Positions 49,001 through 61,500 of a DNA stretch of 64,000 nt are shown piece after piece (the first letter of the stretch is position 1; every line of letters begins with the position of its first letter). The notes beneath the pieces are model-generated. The model was not told the origin of the DNA and ran no database searches. It worked only from the letters and a program-made list of their open reading frames with translations. The stretch spans positions 23,072,922 to 23,136,921 of the forward strand of contig NC_086248.1 in NCBI RefSeq assembly GCF_021018805.1, read 5' to 3'. This DNA comes from Prinia subflava (Eukaryota; Chordata; Aves; Passeriformes; Cisticolidae). Both the position numbers and the translations under genes were made by a program.

Positions 49001-52000
49001 GACAGATGGGATTCTGCTCCTCCTATGCAGGATCCCAATTATGTCACATACACACTGGCACAAGGAACAAATAAAGAACTGGAAAGAATAAGGACTTAGT
49101 TTAACAGATGCATTTGTGTAAGTCATTCTGGGCTTACACCTGAGTCATGGTGCCCTGGTTTTCTAAAACAAGCATACACCTGCTCATTAGTGGCATTGGA
49201 GCACCCCTCAGTGGGAGCAAAATATTAACTTATCCCCATATAACTGGATAGCCTAGAGATATGAAATGTGTGAAATGGTAACTGTGCTTTCCAGGCAATG
49301 TATGACCAATTCAGCATATTCATCATTCAGGTCACTTGGAACAGAGACGTGAGATTATTAGTAGTACATCCCATCTTTAGCTCTGGAGAGTACTGCTTCA
49401 TACAAAGATTTTAAATTTCTTCTTTTCACCCATTAATCATAGTTATGCCTGAAGGTTTAAGAAGAAGCATCAATGATCATGAAAGGTTTCCTTTAGACCT
49501 TGTCAAACCAGAGACCAAACTGGGACTCACCTGTCATATGTTGGATATTCTCAGAATTCTTTCATTTCCTTCCTCTGTTTCCCACTTTGGCCTTTTGGAA
49601 AATATACTTGTTAGGTAGTGCCCTCCTTTTTGATATGTGGGCTTTGTATTTCTACAGAACATTTTGTATATAAGTGTTTGAAGTAGCTGAATCACTCCCA
49701 GCCTACAGTGTACATTTTCAAAGGGACTATAACCACAGAGAAAGAAAATTACAGCTTTAGTTTATTGGAAGAGCTGTACCTGGCTTAAGTTAGTTAGCCA
49801 AGTGAATAAATGAATGAGTGTACAAACAACTAGAAGTGACATTTCAGTTACTTTTGCTAGCCTGAAAGCCATTAATCTTGTAATTAAAGGGTCTGAGATT
49901 TGAAATCTTATTACAGTATTTCTGTCAATGACATATTTCCACAATATCTCTGGGTATAGAACTCAGACAAGTAAAAACCATCTTCATCATTTTCTCTCCA
50001 GCCAAAGATTCAAGCTGGGACCAGTGCACCCCCAAGCACTCATCACAAGTCATTACCCTGCAGAGGGAACACAGCCAGGGAAATGTTACAACATTACTAT
50101 TACTGCTTTTTTTGGATTTAGTAATAAATATTTAAGAAACTAAATCTAGCCCACATGAAATGACAAATGAGCATATGCCAAATCCCCACCTACTTAATGG
50201 TGCACCTTAAGATCTCTTCTACTCGAGATAAACAGCAAAAATAATTCCCTTCTCTACCACTGTGAGCTCTTATTTTCCTTAAACTAGAATCTCCTTCAAA
50301 GCCAAAATCTACTGTGATATTAGTTACTTTTATAAAAGTGTCTAGTCTGTTTCCAGAGTGAGGTTAAAACAACTGCAGACAGCACAATACAAGATGATTT
50401 CCTTTGTACAGCTAAGGGTGTTTCTCAATCTTTTTCACTTTGCAGATTCCCAGTCTGGTCTGAAAGAGATGCAGGTCTTTGTACAACAAAGTTAACCTTC
50501 CTGACCATAGAAACACATTTTCTATATGCTTTTGCACAGCATTTCAATGTAATTCAGAGTCACAAATATTCACAGACCCTGGAGTGAAAAATCAACAAAA
50601 CTGTTCTTTTTTCCATTGACATGTCATGCTTTTTCTCTCATTTACTACTCACTCAGCTGGTAATACTTTCTCATAACTAATTTTTGTGCCAGAAAATTTG
50701 CAAAAATAGATAGTAAAGAAACAATAATGAACCATGAGGAATTTATAAAAATATTTTATATCAAAGAAATTAATTTTTAAATGACCCCATTATTTGAACT
50801 TTCACCACATTTTTCCTAAATGTAAATGAACAATATCAAGTTTAAATGGATAGGCATGGTACAGATTTTGGGAAATATTTAGACTTCTTAGAAGTTAGTT
50901 CTAGTCATTCTAATATTTCTCAGTTTTTGATAAACTATCAAAATTCTGCAAAAAAAGTAAGTGGTTTTGAAAATTAGCTGGATATAGAGTATATTCTCAA
51001 TTCCATTTTTACACACATTTTTTTAAGTTTGTTTGCATGTGGGAGTAATAAAAAACATGTTCAAAATCCAAACATTTTTCATAGGTTGATGTGGACCAAT
51101 ACACTATTTTATCAGAAGTTTTAAAAACACTGACAGAATTGTTGGTCACTTGAGAAAATAACCTAACAAAGAGATAAATTCCACAGAATTTAAAGGTCCT
51201 TTTTATTTGTCTATTTATTATGTAGCATCAGCAATTTACATATTTGGTGTATCTGAACTTCTTTAGGTCATGGACACAGGAATGAAAAACACTGTGCTGC
51301 ACTTCCAATATTTCTAAAATGCAAAGACCTCAAACAATTCCCTGAATGCAGTTTAGTTCCACCTGAACAATGACAAATTAAACCCTTTGTGAATCAGATG
51401 TCTATGTGCCATTCCTCCAAACATCTGCTTTTCATTTTGCAGCTTCTGCTTCCTTAAAAGCTCATGTCATATAATCTGCTCCAACTTTAAACCACTTTAA
51501 ACCCTCTTTTTGGCATTCATCTACAGCCAAAGAAAACTTTTTAAAGACATAAAAAATTAAAAACTAAAAATAAGACACTGACAAAGTGTCTTCTCATCTG
51601 TTTATTACTAACTTGCTTTGGTCTAGAAGATTCTGGAGAAGTTCCCATTTCAAATATGTATTTCTATAAGGAAGCAGAACATGGCTTTCACATAGACTGA
51701 TATCTCTTACAAAAACATTATGAGGAAATTCAGGAGCAGTAAATGCAAAAATGCAATCATATAACTTATTTCTAACAAAATTTAAAGCATGACATAGCAA
51801 ATATTCTGATAGAGACAAGTGGTATAACTAAATTTCTGTACGAGATTTGCCTTTCTTTCAGTCTAGCCTAGAAATGCAAATACGCATCTCTTGAGAGATC
51901 CAGGTGAAGTCCACAGAGAGAGCCTGAGTGCTTAGAGGCAGATTCTACTCACTTTTATCAAAAAGGATATCTTAGAAACTCAGTCTCAGAGGCGTTGTTT

Positions 52001-52605
52001 GAAAGACACATTACACACAGAATTTGGCTAGTCCTTGAAAAATACAACCTCACAAGATCAGACTAAAAGAGTTTCAGTATGAGAAAATCCAGTCTCTTAT
52101 CTGTTAGAGATGACCTGGTTTCTTGGGGGTTGATGTTAATAAATCAGGATGTAATTATAACTATTAGATTATTTCTGACCATAGAAAAACACTAAGACAA
52201 TTCTTTTTTTCTTGGAGCAAAACTAGTATCTACTCTAAAATAAAAAGCAACATACCAGATGTCACTTATATTTCCCAGTTTTAAGCTTCTCACCCAGTCA
52301 CAGATCAGGCTGTTCATCCTTGTGGCATTATCTGTCTATGTAAAGCCAGCAGGTTCTCAACACAGCTTCCCTTCTCCCAGAGCACCAGTCATGGCCAGTG
52401 CTGTCTCCCTGACCTGTCCTGGGAGGTTACCATGCTCTCTTCCTAATCTCGCATTAGGGCTCTCTACAACAACACCCAGGCAGGAAAAAAGGAAGGAAAA
52501 AAAAAAAAAAGGGCATGTACTTGGTATCAAGTAAATTTTTTCAAGTGTATACCAGACTTGAGAGTTTTCAACTTTTTTTGTATTCTTTGTTTTTTTTTGG
52601 TCTTG
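46031..52605. other. unique DNA, no gene recognised
   Basis: Several frames of 90-114 codons occur at 46.4-47.7 kb, including two that overlap on opposite strands at 46774-47067. None shows a known domain and all may be chance. The remainder is AT-rich with nothing recognised. Confidence 0.45.
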
Positions 52606-52975
52606 CCTTCTTCAGTTTGTTCAGCTTGGAAAACAGAAGGCTTCAAGAGGACCTAATTGTGGCTTTCCAGTACCTGGAAGGGAGCCTACAAGTAAGATGA
52701 CGAGAGACTTTTTATTCTAATAAGAGGGAATGGCTTCAAACTGAAAGAGTAAGTTTAAATCAAATATTAGGAAGAGGTTCTTTACTGAGAGGGTGGTGAG
52801 GCACTGGAATGAAAGTTCTGTCTAGAGAAGGAGTGGATGCCCCATCTTTGGAGATGTCCAAGGGCAGTCTGGATAGGGCTCTGAGAAATCTGGCCTAGTG
52901 AAAGAGGAATTGAGACTAGATTATCTTTAGTTTCCTTTGAACCTAGGCCATTCTATGATTCTCCGATTTTTATTG
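52606..52975 (+). mobile_element. CR1 LINE 3' fragment
   Basis: It starts within the ORF2 C-terminus ('ttcagcttggaaaacagaaggcttcaagaggacctaattgtggctttccagtacctggaagg'), continues through 'taggaagaggttctttactgagagggtggtgaggcactgg', and ends with the 3' UTR and 'ccattctatgattctccg'. It is plus-strand, 5'-truncated and frameshifted, and belongs to a CR1 subtype different from the 18.2-kb copy. An interrupted A-run lies just upstream (about 52490-52515) and is unrelated to its 3' end. Confidence 0.93.
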
Positions 52976-54785
52976 GCAAGGACTGTTTTATCATAAGAGA
53001 TCTCCCAGGTCCTGAGCAGGCTCAAGAGAGCTGAGTGGTAGAATAACAAATTTTAGGCAATAGTTTGTATCTCCTTGTGCCCACTGCAGTTGAACTGGGC
53101 CCAGACATTTACCTTCTGGGTAAGTCATATAAAATGTATTGCAACTTCAATTCATATTAATTTAGTTCCACCCCTCCAATATCATATGGTCGCTAGACTA
53201 AATAAAAGTTGAAGTTTTTTCTATGTTCTTAAACCTAAAGTTAGTGTGTGCTGGGAACAGTCTAATAAATTGTTTAGTGTGAATCTGAGAAATTCTGGAA
53301 AACAATGTATCATTTCAGGCTAGTTCTGTGAAACTTTCCATCAAAAATTGAGAAAAAACCCACCAGAAATAACACTTAAAAATACATCAAGGAGCTGATA
53401 CGGTGACTTTTTCCCCAAGAAATCAACACAACTGCTGACATCCAGTGCAATTTTTTTAGCAAAAAATGAAGTTTATTCTTATAAACAATAGTTATATCTC
53501 TTTGACTAAAGCTAGTTAGACTAGCTTATTATAACTAATTTATATAACCTGATGGAAACTTCTTAGTGGGTAATCTTGCAGTGATTCAGACACAGTTTAT
53601 AAGTCTTATGTGTAAATTTACAAATTCAACCAAATCAACAAAATCTCACCTAATTAGAATGTCTACTCCAAGAGAGCATTTGTACCAAGCCACTCAAAGA
53701 ACTCACTTCAGACAAAAAAGGATATGGCTTTGTGGTATCTAAGATGTTTAAAATGCATAAAATTGCAGTCAGTACTTTGACCCATAGTCTCCTAAGAATT
53801 AATTTTTGTGTGCTCCATATGCCAGAAGAATGTGCTGCACGATCTCTCTACAGCAGCGAAGCCAGAACGAAAGGCACCCTACTGGTTTTGTTCGACTGCT
53901 TATGGCTTATTCTTTTACCTCCTTCTCCAGAGAGATCCTTGACAGTAAGTCTGAGCCAGAGTTTCACATAGTTCTCACAGATCCAAAACTTTATTCAGGT
54001 CTTAAGGCATTTTTTTATTATAACTTCAAATATTTAGGCAATATTAAAGACTTAATAATAAGACTAATAGAAATTAATAAGAGATAGCAAAGAGACTTCA
54101 ATTCAAGCAGTGAAGAAAGCTCTTAGCTCTGACTGCCAAAAGCTAGATGCAATCTTATTATTAATGGTATTAACTCTATTGACCAGACTCTAAATCTAGG
54201 AATATTAATAAATGCAGAAATAAAAAGAACATGAGCTGAAATTCCAATTATTTCTGACATTCGTGAAAAGTCTAGTCGTAATACCTTGTCAGGAAAGGAA
54301 GAGTTTGCATTCTGTGGAGTGTCAAAGCAAAATGTATGCCCTTACAGAAGATCCACTTTTTTTATTATTATTATTATTTTTAAATTGTTGCTCATTTGTT
54401 AGCCTTTAAAGTGCTTTTCTCAATATACTTTTTTGTTATAGTTTTGCTTATAGTTTCAATTTCAATAAACAAACTGAAAAAAAAAACCCCAAAGCATATG
54501 TTTGGTTAACATATGTTAAAATATACCTCAGTACATGAAAACCATTTGACATACTTCTATTGCAAAAAAAAAAAACCTCTAGGGCGAAAAAAATTAGCGT
54601 GCCATGGAAAAAAAACTTCCTAAATACAAAAACTTTCACTTTAATATGACACCTTGCAAAGACTGAGACACTGATCAAATATACTTTCTATGTATACTTG
54701 TAACCATGACATTAATACATGACCAAAGTATTCTCAATTGAATTCTATACGCATAAAACTAGTCGATATTTTTAGTAACACTTTG
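52976..54785. other. unique AT-rich DNA, no gene recognised
   Basis: A short ATT-rich run lies at about 54360-54380. The 93-codon frame at 53806-54087 matches nothing recognised. Confidence 0.5.
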
Positions 54786-54790
54786 TTCAG

Positions 54791-55523
54791 TGTCTTGGTT
54801 TGGAAAGACAGGTATCTGCCAGGGAAAGTTGGAACTCCCCTTAGAAATGGAGAATGTAAATCCCTTCCCTCCAAATTACTATATTTTTGCAATTAGGGGC
54901 TTTCAGACCAAGATATGGGAATAGCAATAACAGCTCTTTTACTAAGAATATTTTAAAAACCAAATGTAGTAGTACAAAAAACCAGCAAACAAACAAACAA
55001 AAAAATCCTAGAAGCAGTGACAGAGTCAGAGATACTACCTGACACCCTGTTGTCAGGCCAGGCTGTTGGAAGCAGTCCAAATAAATCCTCCTGGAGTAAC
55101 AGATGTGGTTTTGTGGAGTAGAGATGATCCTGTAGAAAAGGGTCCAGTGATGGCGAGATGGATCCAGTCTCTGGGAATCCAGTGGAAAACCCGATACCTG
55201 GTGTTCCTGGGCCTCAGTTTTCACCTAGGTAGGAATAGTTGGCTCCCTCCACCGGGTGGTGCATCTCACAATGGGATGGTGTAATGTGTCATGTCATTGG
55301 TGAGCCTTAATGGCCCATTAACAGAAGATATGCCCCTAGAGGGAGGATGGGTGGTGAAAGAGATAAGAAACACTGCTCCACCTGGTTTTAACAGCTGGCC
55401 CATTATCAAAAGACACCTGCCCCCTCCCCCCTGGAGTTACAAAAGATAAAGAAAAACATCTCCCCAACTGCTTTCGACAGATGAAATAGAATACACTTCT
55501 TTTTTGTTACATAACCCAAGACG
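54791..55523 (-). mobile_element. solo ERV LTR with 5-bp TSD (TTCAG)
   Basis: The 733-bp element begins TGTCTTGG and ends CCAAGACG, an 8-bp terminal inverted repeat with one mismatch. It is flanked by identical pentamers TTCAG at 54786-54790 and 55524-55528. The left part resembles, in reverse complement, the R/U5 end of an abundant bird LTR ('aggtatctgccagggaaagttggaactcccc', 'aatgtaaatcccttccctcc'), giving minus orientation. Five-base duplication fits ERVL-like or gammaretrovirus-like integrases. No internal sequence is present. The 127-codon minus-strand frame at 54841-55224 is a by-product. Confidence 0.9.
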
Positions 55524-55528
55524 TTCAG

Positions 55529-58500
55529 AAACCACCCCAGTTTCATCTGCAAAATTTCACAGCCTAATTTTTAATATTCCCACTAAATTTTAGGACAAAT
55601 GAGATGGAAAAAAGACTGTGGAAATTCCAAATTTGTAGAAAGCATAATCTGTCAAGTCTGCTCCCACTAGCAACCTTGATTTTTTTCCCTTTCCTCTCAA
55701 AACACAGTCAGTCCATGGGGAGCCAGGATTTTTTTCTGAAAGGTCTCTATTTTTCTCAAAGAAAAGTGATAAGGATAAAAAGACTTGGAGACAGGCAGAT
55801 TTTTATTCTTTCATTTTAATTAATCCCTAAAGTTTTTGTCCAGTGTTACAGGAACTGGGAAATCTGACCTTTCTCAAGTGTTCCCAGAGGAAAGAGAGAT
55901 AAGGGATAGGTTTCAATAGCTGGAAGCATAGTACTCCTGGGCTTACTTCTCTCTGCTGAAAAGGCCAATTTGGAAGGGGCAGGGGGGAAGAAGGGGAGGA
56001 GAGAAAAGAAAAAAATAATAAAAAGAAATAAAGGAGAGACAAGAGGAAAAATTACAACTAGATACACTTAAAAGCATATTAAAGTTAGTTGCCTAGCTCA
56101 GCTAGTCAGTTATGCTGCTCTTTAGTCACTGGAAGGACATGTGATATCAGTTCCCCAAGATTATTATTTCCATTGCAGGAAAATAAACAGAGAGGTGCTT
56201 AAAACATGCAAAATTAATAACCTGGGGCAACTCCAGAAGGGACTCCACCATGATGGGCTATCAAGATCCATCAGGGTCTCAAACAGTGGCTATCAGAACC
56301 GTCCATTTCTTCCCAAGGGAATCTAGAAAGTGTATACTAGACACTCAACTCTTTAGCCAGCTAGTAGAGAAAGTGAAGCCCACTCCACTGTGGATAGCTA
56401 TATCTTTCATGCAGTGATTTCCCCAAGCGAGACAGAAATTATTCTCAAATTCAGGAGGCTTCTCAGAGAGACAGTCAGTCCTATTCTCCAAGTTTCCAAA
56501 TGCCACCCTTTGTGCCTGCCCCACACACACAAAAAGACAGGCAGCAGTGCTGAGGGGCAGGGGCAGCAATCACTGTGGTGACCCTGCCTACCAGTTATAT
56601 CCAAAGGGAGGAGATCACAATTCAGATCACTACAGGAACTTATCTGACTCATGGATGCTTCACAGCTATAAGGCAGCAGGACAGGGTTTCCATTCTTTTT
56701 TTTATTTCAAGCTATACAGGAGCACATAACAGGTCTGCCATGGACATGAAGGAAATGAGCTCAGATTGCTACCAGCAGCTCTCCTGACACCTCTAGCACT
56801 CTGGCCAAGGACAAAGGCTCATAGTTTGGTTCAACCACTGCCTCTAAGACCCCAGCTTGATCAGCTGTCATGCTAATGACTAGATGGTGGGAATAAGTTA
56901 CAGAAAGAAATCCACCACTGAGCACTGCTGTTATTAGTAGCAGTTAAAACACTGCTTTGGAATCTGCTCTCTCTGTCCAGCTGAGAGCTCCTGCCCAGAA
57001 TTTCTGCCAGTGTGTCCAGCTTGGCTTCCTCTCAATCTTTTAAGAATTAACATGCTCAGATTAACCTCCATCACTAGATTAAAATTGTTGTATTAAGTGC
57101 TTATCAAGTGCTTATTCCACCTGTTCTGAAAGTATATGGGAGCTTAATGCACATAGCCCAGTGTGAACACTTACAGAAAGCTCTGAAAAACTTGTAAGAA
57201 AAATTTAACAGGGCTGAGGAAAGGTGATGAGCAGGCAGAATAAACACAGGGAAGCAATGACACAACAAGAGGCACAGCACAAGCAGACACAGTTTAAAGG
57301 GAGGGAGTTTAAAGACTTGCAAATATTTAAGCAGCAGGAATCACCTAACAGGTGGTTGAATTTGTGAAGAGCCTATTTTTTATTTGTCTAAGTCCTGCAG
57401 AAAAAAATAAAAAAGACAAAGATCTCAATTTATAGTAATTTTTCACTTCGAGAGAAATTTGCATTTTGTATGAAGAAAAGAAGAAAACAGATGCAAGGAG
57501 GAACGAACTATCACTATAGAGTATAATTAGCACTACAATGAGTAAATGGGCCCCCTACTTAGGGTGTGAAAAGTCCTAATAGAGACAAATAGCACGGCTG
57601 CCTGGCATGGTACATGAAAAAATAGCTTCAGCAGTTCACTGAATCATAACAGTTCACCTAATGTAATGACTGCAGAGAAAAGGTATCTGATCTAAAGAAG
57701 TGTTTTATCTATGTAGGACATTTTTTGTCCTGAAAGCTGTCAGAATCACCATCCACCTGAATCCTAGAGCCTATTCGTTTGAGTTGAAGAACAAAGAACC
57801 ACATCTTGCCTATCCTTTGTGTTCAACATGAAAAAGTGCCTTGACCAAAAAATAAGTGCCAATCTTGTAAGTCAACCCAAGCTTGACTTAATTTAAGGCA
57901 TTTCAGTAGATTTTTGATCAGGTATAGGTTTAACCCCAAATATCTTTCACAAGCACTTTTTAGGACAGACTTAATAAACTGCATCCCTTTCACACATGTT
58001 TAGCTCTGTCCCTGCAGTAGGAGGGGAAGAGTAAATCTTCTGTCCAAAGGGCAGAAACATTTCAGCAAAGCAAAAGGAATCCCTCAGCACAGCTACCACA
58101 TAGGTCTATCACACCAGTGCTATGCAAAAACAACTTAATTTCATGATGGCCCAGTTTTTGTATCAGGGCAATTCTAGCCATTCACATTGCACAATGTGGT
58201 GGAAAGTAGCGTCTTCGTAAAAATTCACTAAGCAAAATAGATAAGGTAATGGCAGAGACACCATTTAAAGAGTACTCTGGAGTCAGGTTTTGTGTATTGG
58301 AAAATTAGTCATCAATGTTCCTCCAATGGATCCAAGCCACTGGTTTTCCTTTAGCAGCAGTTCTACAGGTACATTGAACTGAATCAGTACATAAAGTTAC
58401 CACGATTCCCCTGAGAAGACAGTTGAAATCACATGCCAATTAAATTTTTTCAATGTGTTCACCTAATAGCAAAATATTACACAGCCCAGTAGTGTTCCAT

Positions 58501-61500
58501 ATATATAAATAGCTTTCCAGAAATAGCAGCTCTGCTGTATTGGGAATTTCCCAGAGGACCAGTTATGGTTGTTTTCTATGTTAACACACTTGCTGTAGAG
58601 TGAAAATACTGAAACCAAATACATTAGCAGTAGTTTTCTTATTGCCTACAAATGGCATTTAAGCAACAGTAATACTGCTTTAGTCTTGAAAAGCTTGTGC
58701 TTTCAAAATTTTGGCAAGTTGCTGGGATAATTCTGTGCTCCGTTCCCAATGCATAAATCTCAACACAGTGGGTATATTCTCAGTCAAATTACTGCAAGGG
58801 GAGGAAGCCTTGCAGTTGTCTGAGTGCAATGAGTTTGGCAAGATAGCTCTATTATTGTACTTTTTAATCTGACTTTTTTTTCTCCACTGCTCAGCAAGAG
58901 CAAGTAAATCAGAACAGAAAATGATTCCAAAATGTAAATTAGTGCATCTGATGTAGGGAACTAGTGCATACAAAAAGTCTTGTATCAAAAACATTTCCTT
59001 TTCTAGTTCACTGCTGGCAATCCAAACCTTGAAATTAAAGAACTGCTTTTCTAATTCTACAGTGATGTTAGTGTTTCCTTTAACTATGCAGTACATGGGC
59101 ACACACATATCATGTGTCTTTGTTTAGAGGCTGCAGTTTCTATTAAACTAAATTACTTCTTTCTGTTTCTAGGGTAGCCTGAAAACAAGAGCAGTTTCTA
59201 CTGAATACTATAGCATTCCACAGAAACATACATGCTAAAGGCATCTGGCAAAATGTTACTACAAAATGAAGTCTCACCAAGGCACTGCACAACTGAACCC
59301 AAATACACGGAAGATGACATTGAGGCATCTCAATGCTAACACCTTAGACTTTTAGCCTAACGAAGTACATAGTCAAAACAGCTGAAACCACAATCCTTCA
59401 ATCACTGCATCTTGAAAATTTCATTACAGTTATTCTAATGACTGTGTTAAGAGTTCAGAACCTGTAGGGTCAAACCTCTTAAAAGGTAATGTTGACAGGC
59501 ATTGCTTGAATGTTTAGTCATCTTCACTATTGCTTCTGGCATATGAATTTCAGTTTATGGTATTTAAATAAAATGGAAATAAGAATAGGCACTAAGCATA
59601 TACTGTTAAATTTCAGAATACATTATTTAGAAGATGCTTAATTATTGCTTAATAATTAATTGTTGCTTAGTAAATAATTTTTTAGGAAAGAGAGTAGATA
59701 ACACTACTGAGGTATAGAGATATACAGAATACAAAGGATAAAATATTTCACTCAATTATCAGTAGGTTCACAAAATCACTAAACTGTAAAAAATCAAATA
59801 TGGATCCCATTGCAGAAGTTGAGCTCCAGCTCCTGCTTTGACACAGTGCCATATGATACAAGGAAAAGGTCTGACCCTGACCCAGTCTATCATTAGAATC
59901 CCTGTATATCAAGAAACATGTATTGCTTCACTGGCTCTGCTGTAGTTATGTACAGACACTATTATTATTTATTATTTGCATTATGGTAACTGCCTTCAAC
60001 GACCAAAGCTTGAGTGAGCTAGTCATTATAGAGACATTTACAAGGCTCACAGTTTTCATGAGAGGCAGTATATCAAAAGAGACAAGTGTGATTGGGAAGG
60101 ATGACATTACAAATGAGCAAATCGAGCAGGGAAGTCTGTTGAAGTCACACTGTTTCTGTGTGTAAAATTATAATCATCCTAAAGCATATTTCAAAACAAC
60201 ATTCTATATTAGGCAGGCAGGAAACATATCTGCACAATAGAAGATTTTAAGAACTCTTGTTTGCACAAAGTGTGTAAAATTTCTAAGAATTTCTTCACCT
60301 TTCTGCACACCTCTCAGTATTCTAAGGAGGGTTTTTTCTAAAGTCATTTCAGTCCTAACAGATTGTAATATATATTTGGGTCATGGACAGAATTAATAAA
60401 TCACCATCACTTAAATTAATTTTTCTGTGTGACACTATCATTTTGCTTGATTTATTATCATTATGCATATAAGAGTTTTAAAAGGTTAGTAATATTAGAT
60501 TATTGGGAGAAATAGCTATCAAACATCCTTTATGAAACTGGCTTCTATTTCCCATTTGAGTTTAATAAGAAAGTAGTTATTGAATAAAAAGATCTTAGCC
60601 TTGAACCAAACAATACTTCTTAGAAGAGCCAGTCATTATTTTGTTGGATGTGATGTGAAAGTGAGGCATTTGCCCTGAATATAGGGCAAAGCAAAAAAGA
60701 TGCCTTTCAAGTGCATCAAGCATGCTTCTGTAACAAAACTGTCAGCAATAATGACTAGAAGCATGAAAAGAGTGGAGCTCTACATTTGGCATCATGTCAG
60801 CATAAGGTAAAATAATTATTTTTGAGAAATTTTATTTATTAGAACTAGCTATGTTCTTTGACTATATTTTCAGCTATGCATTAAGATAATTTAGGACTTT
60901 AGGCTAAATCCCCAGATTTAAATCCTCTCAAGTATTAAGTGTGTTTGAAAATAAAATTTCAATCCAGAACGTAACTTCTGAAGTTGGCACATTAAATCGA
61001 TAGAGTAAGCCCATATCTTCAATGCAAGCATACCATTGTAACTTTGAACTGAACTGAATTTTGTAGGTTTTGCCCAAACACCAACTCCTATAAAATGTTT
61101 CAAATATGATCCTTAGAACTTACTACCATCTTAGCTACAAGAACTAAAAATCAAGCTTCAAAATTCAAAATTGTCTTTACAGCAAGTATTCACAGTGAAA
61201 ATGTAGCTAAAGTTATCCAAATCACCAAAAATTCTGTGTTTAGATTCTTTTACCCCTGCTTGCAGACATCATTATGCTTCATACAATTTGAAAACTTCAA
61301 GCAACTATGTATTTGCTTGAACTGTCTCCATAACTAGAGAAATTTTTTCACCTTGAAAATTAATAAGCCCATCAAAGACTTCTGTAGCAGATAGAAAAAC
61401 AAGCAATATGAAGGGGGAAAGATTACCAAACAGTACTTGGAAATGTTTTTGATTTTACAGTGAAACTTGTTTGACAGCTGAGCTTTAACCATAATTCCTT

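Noticed and set aside
53000..53300. Possible LTR suggested by a TATA-like word and AATAAA words
   Set aside because: No TG...CA ends, no flanking duplication and no family resemblance could be found.
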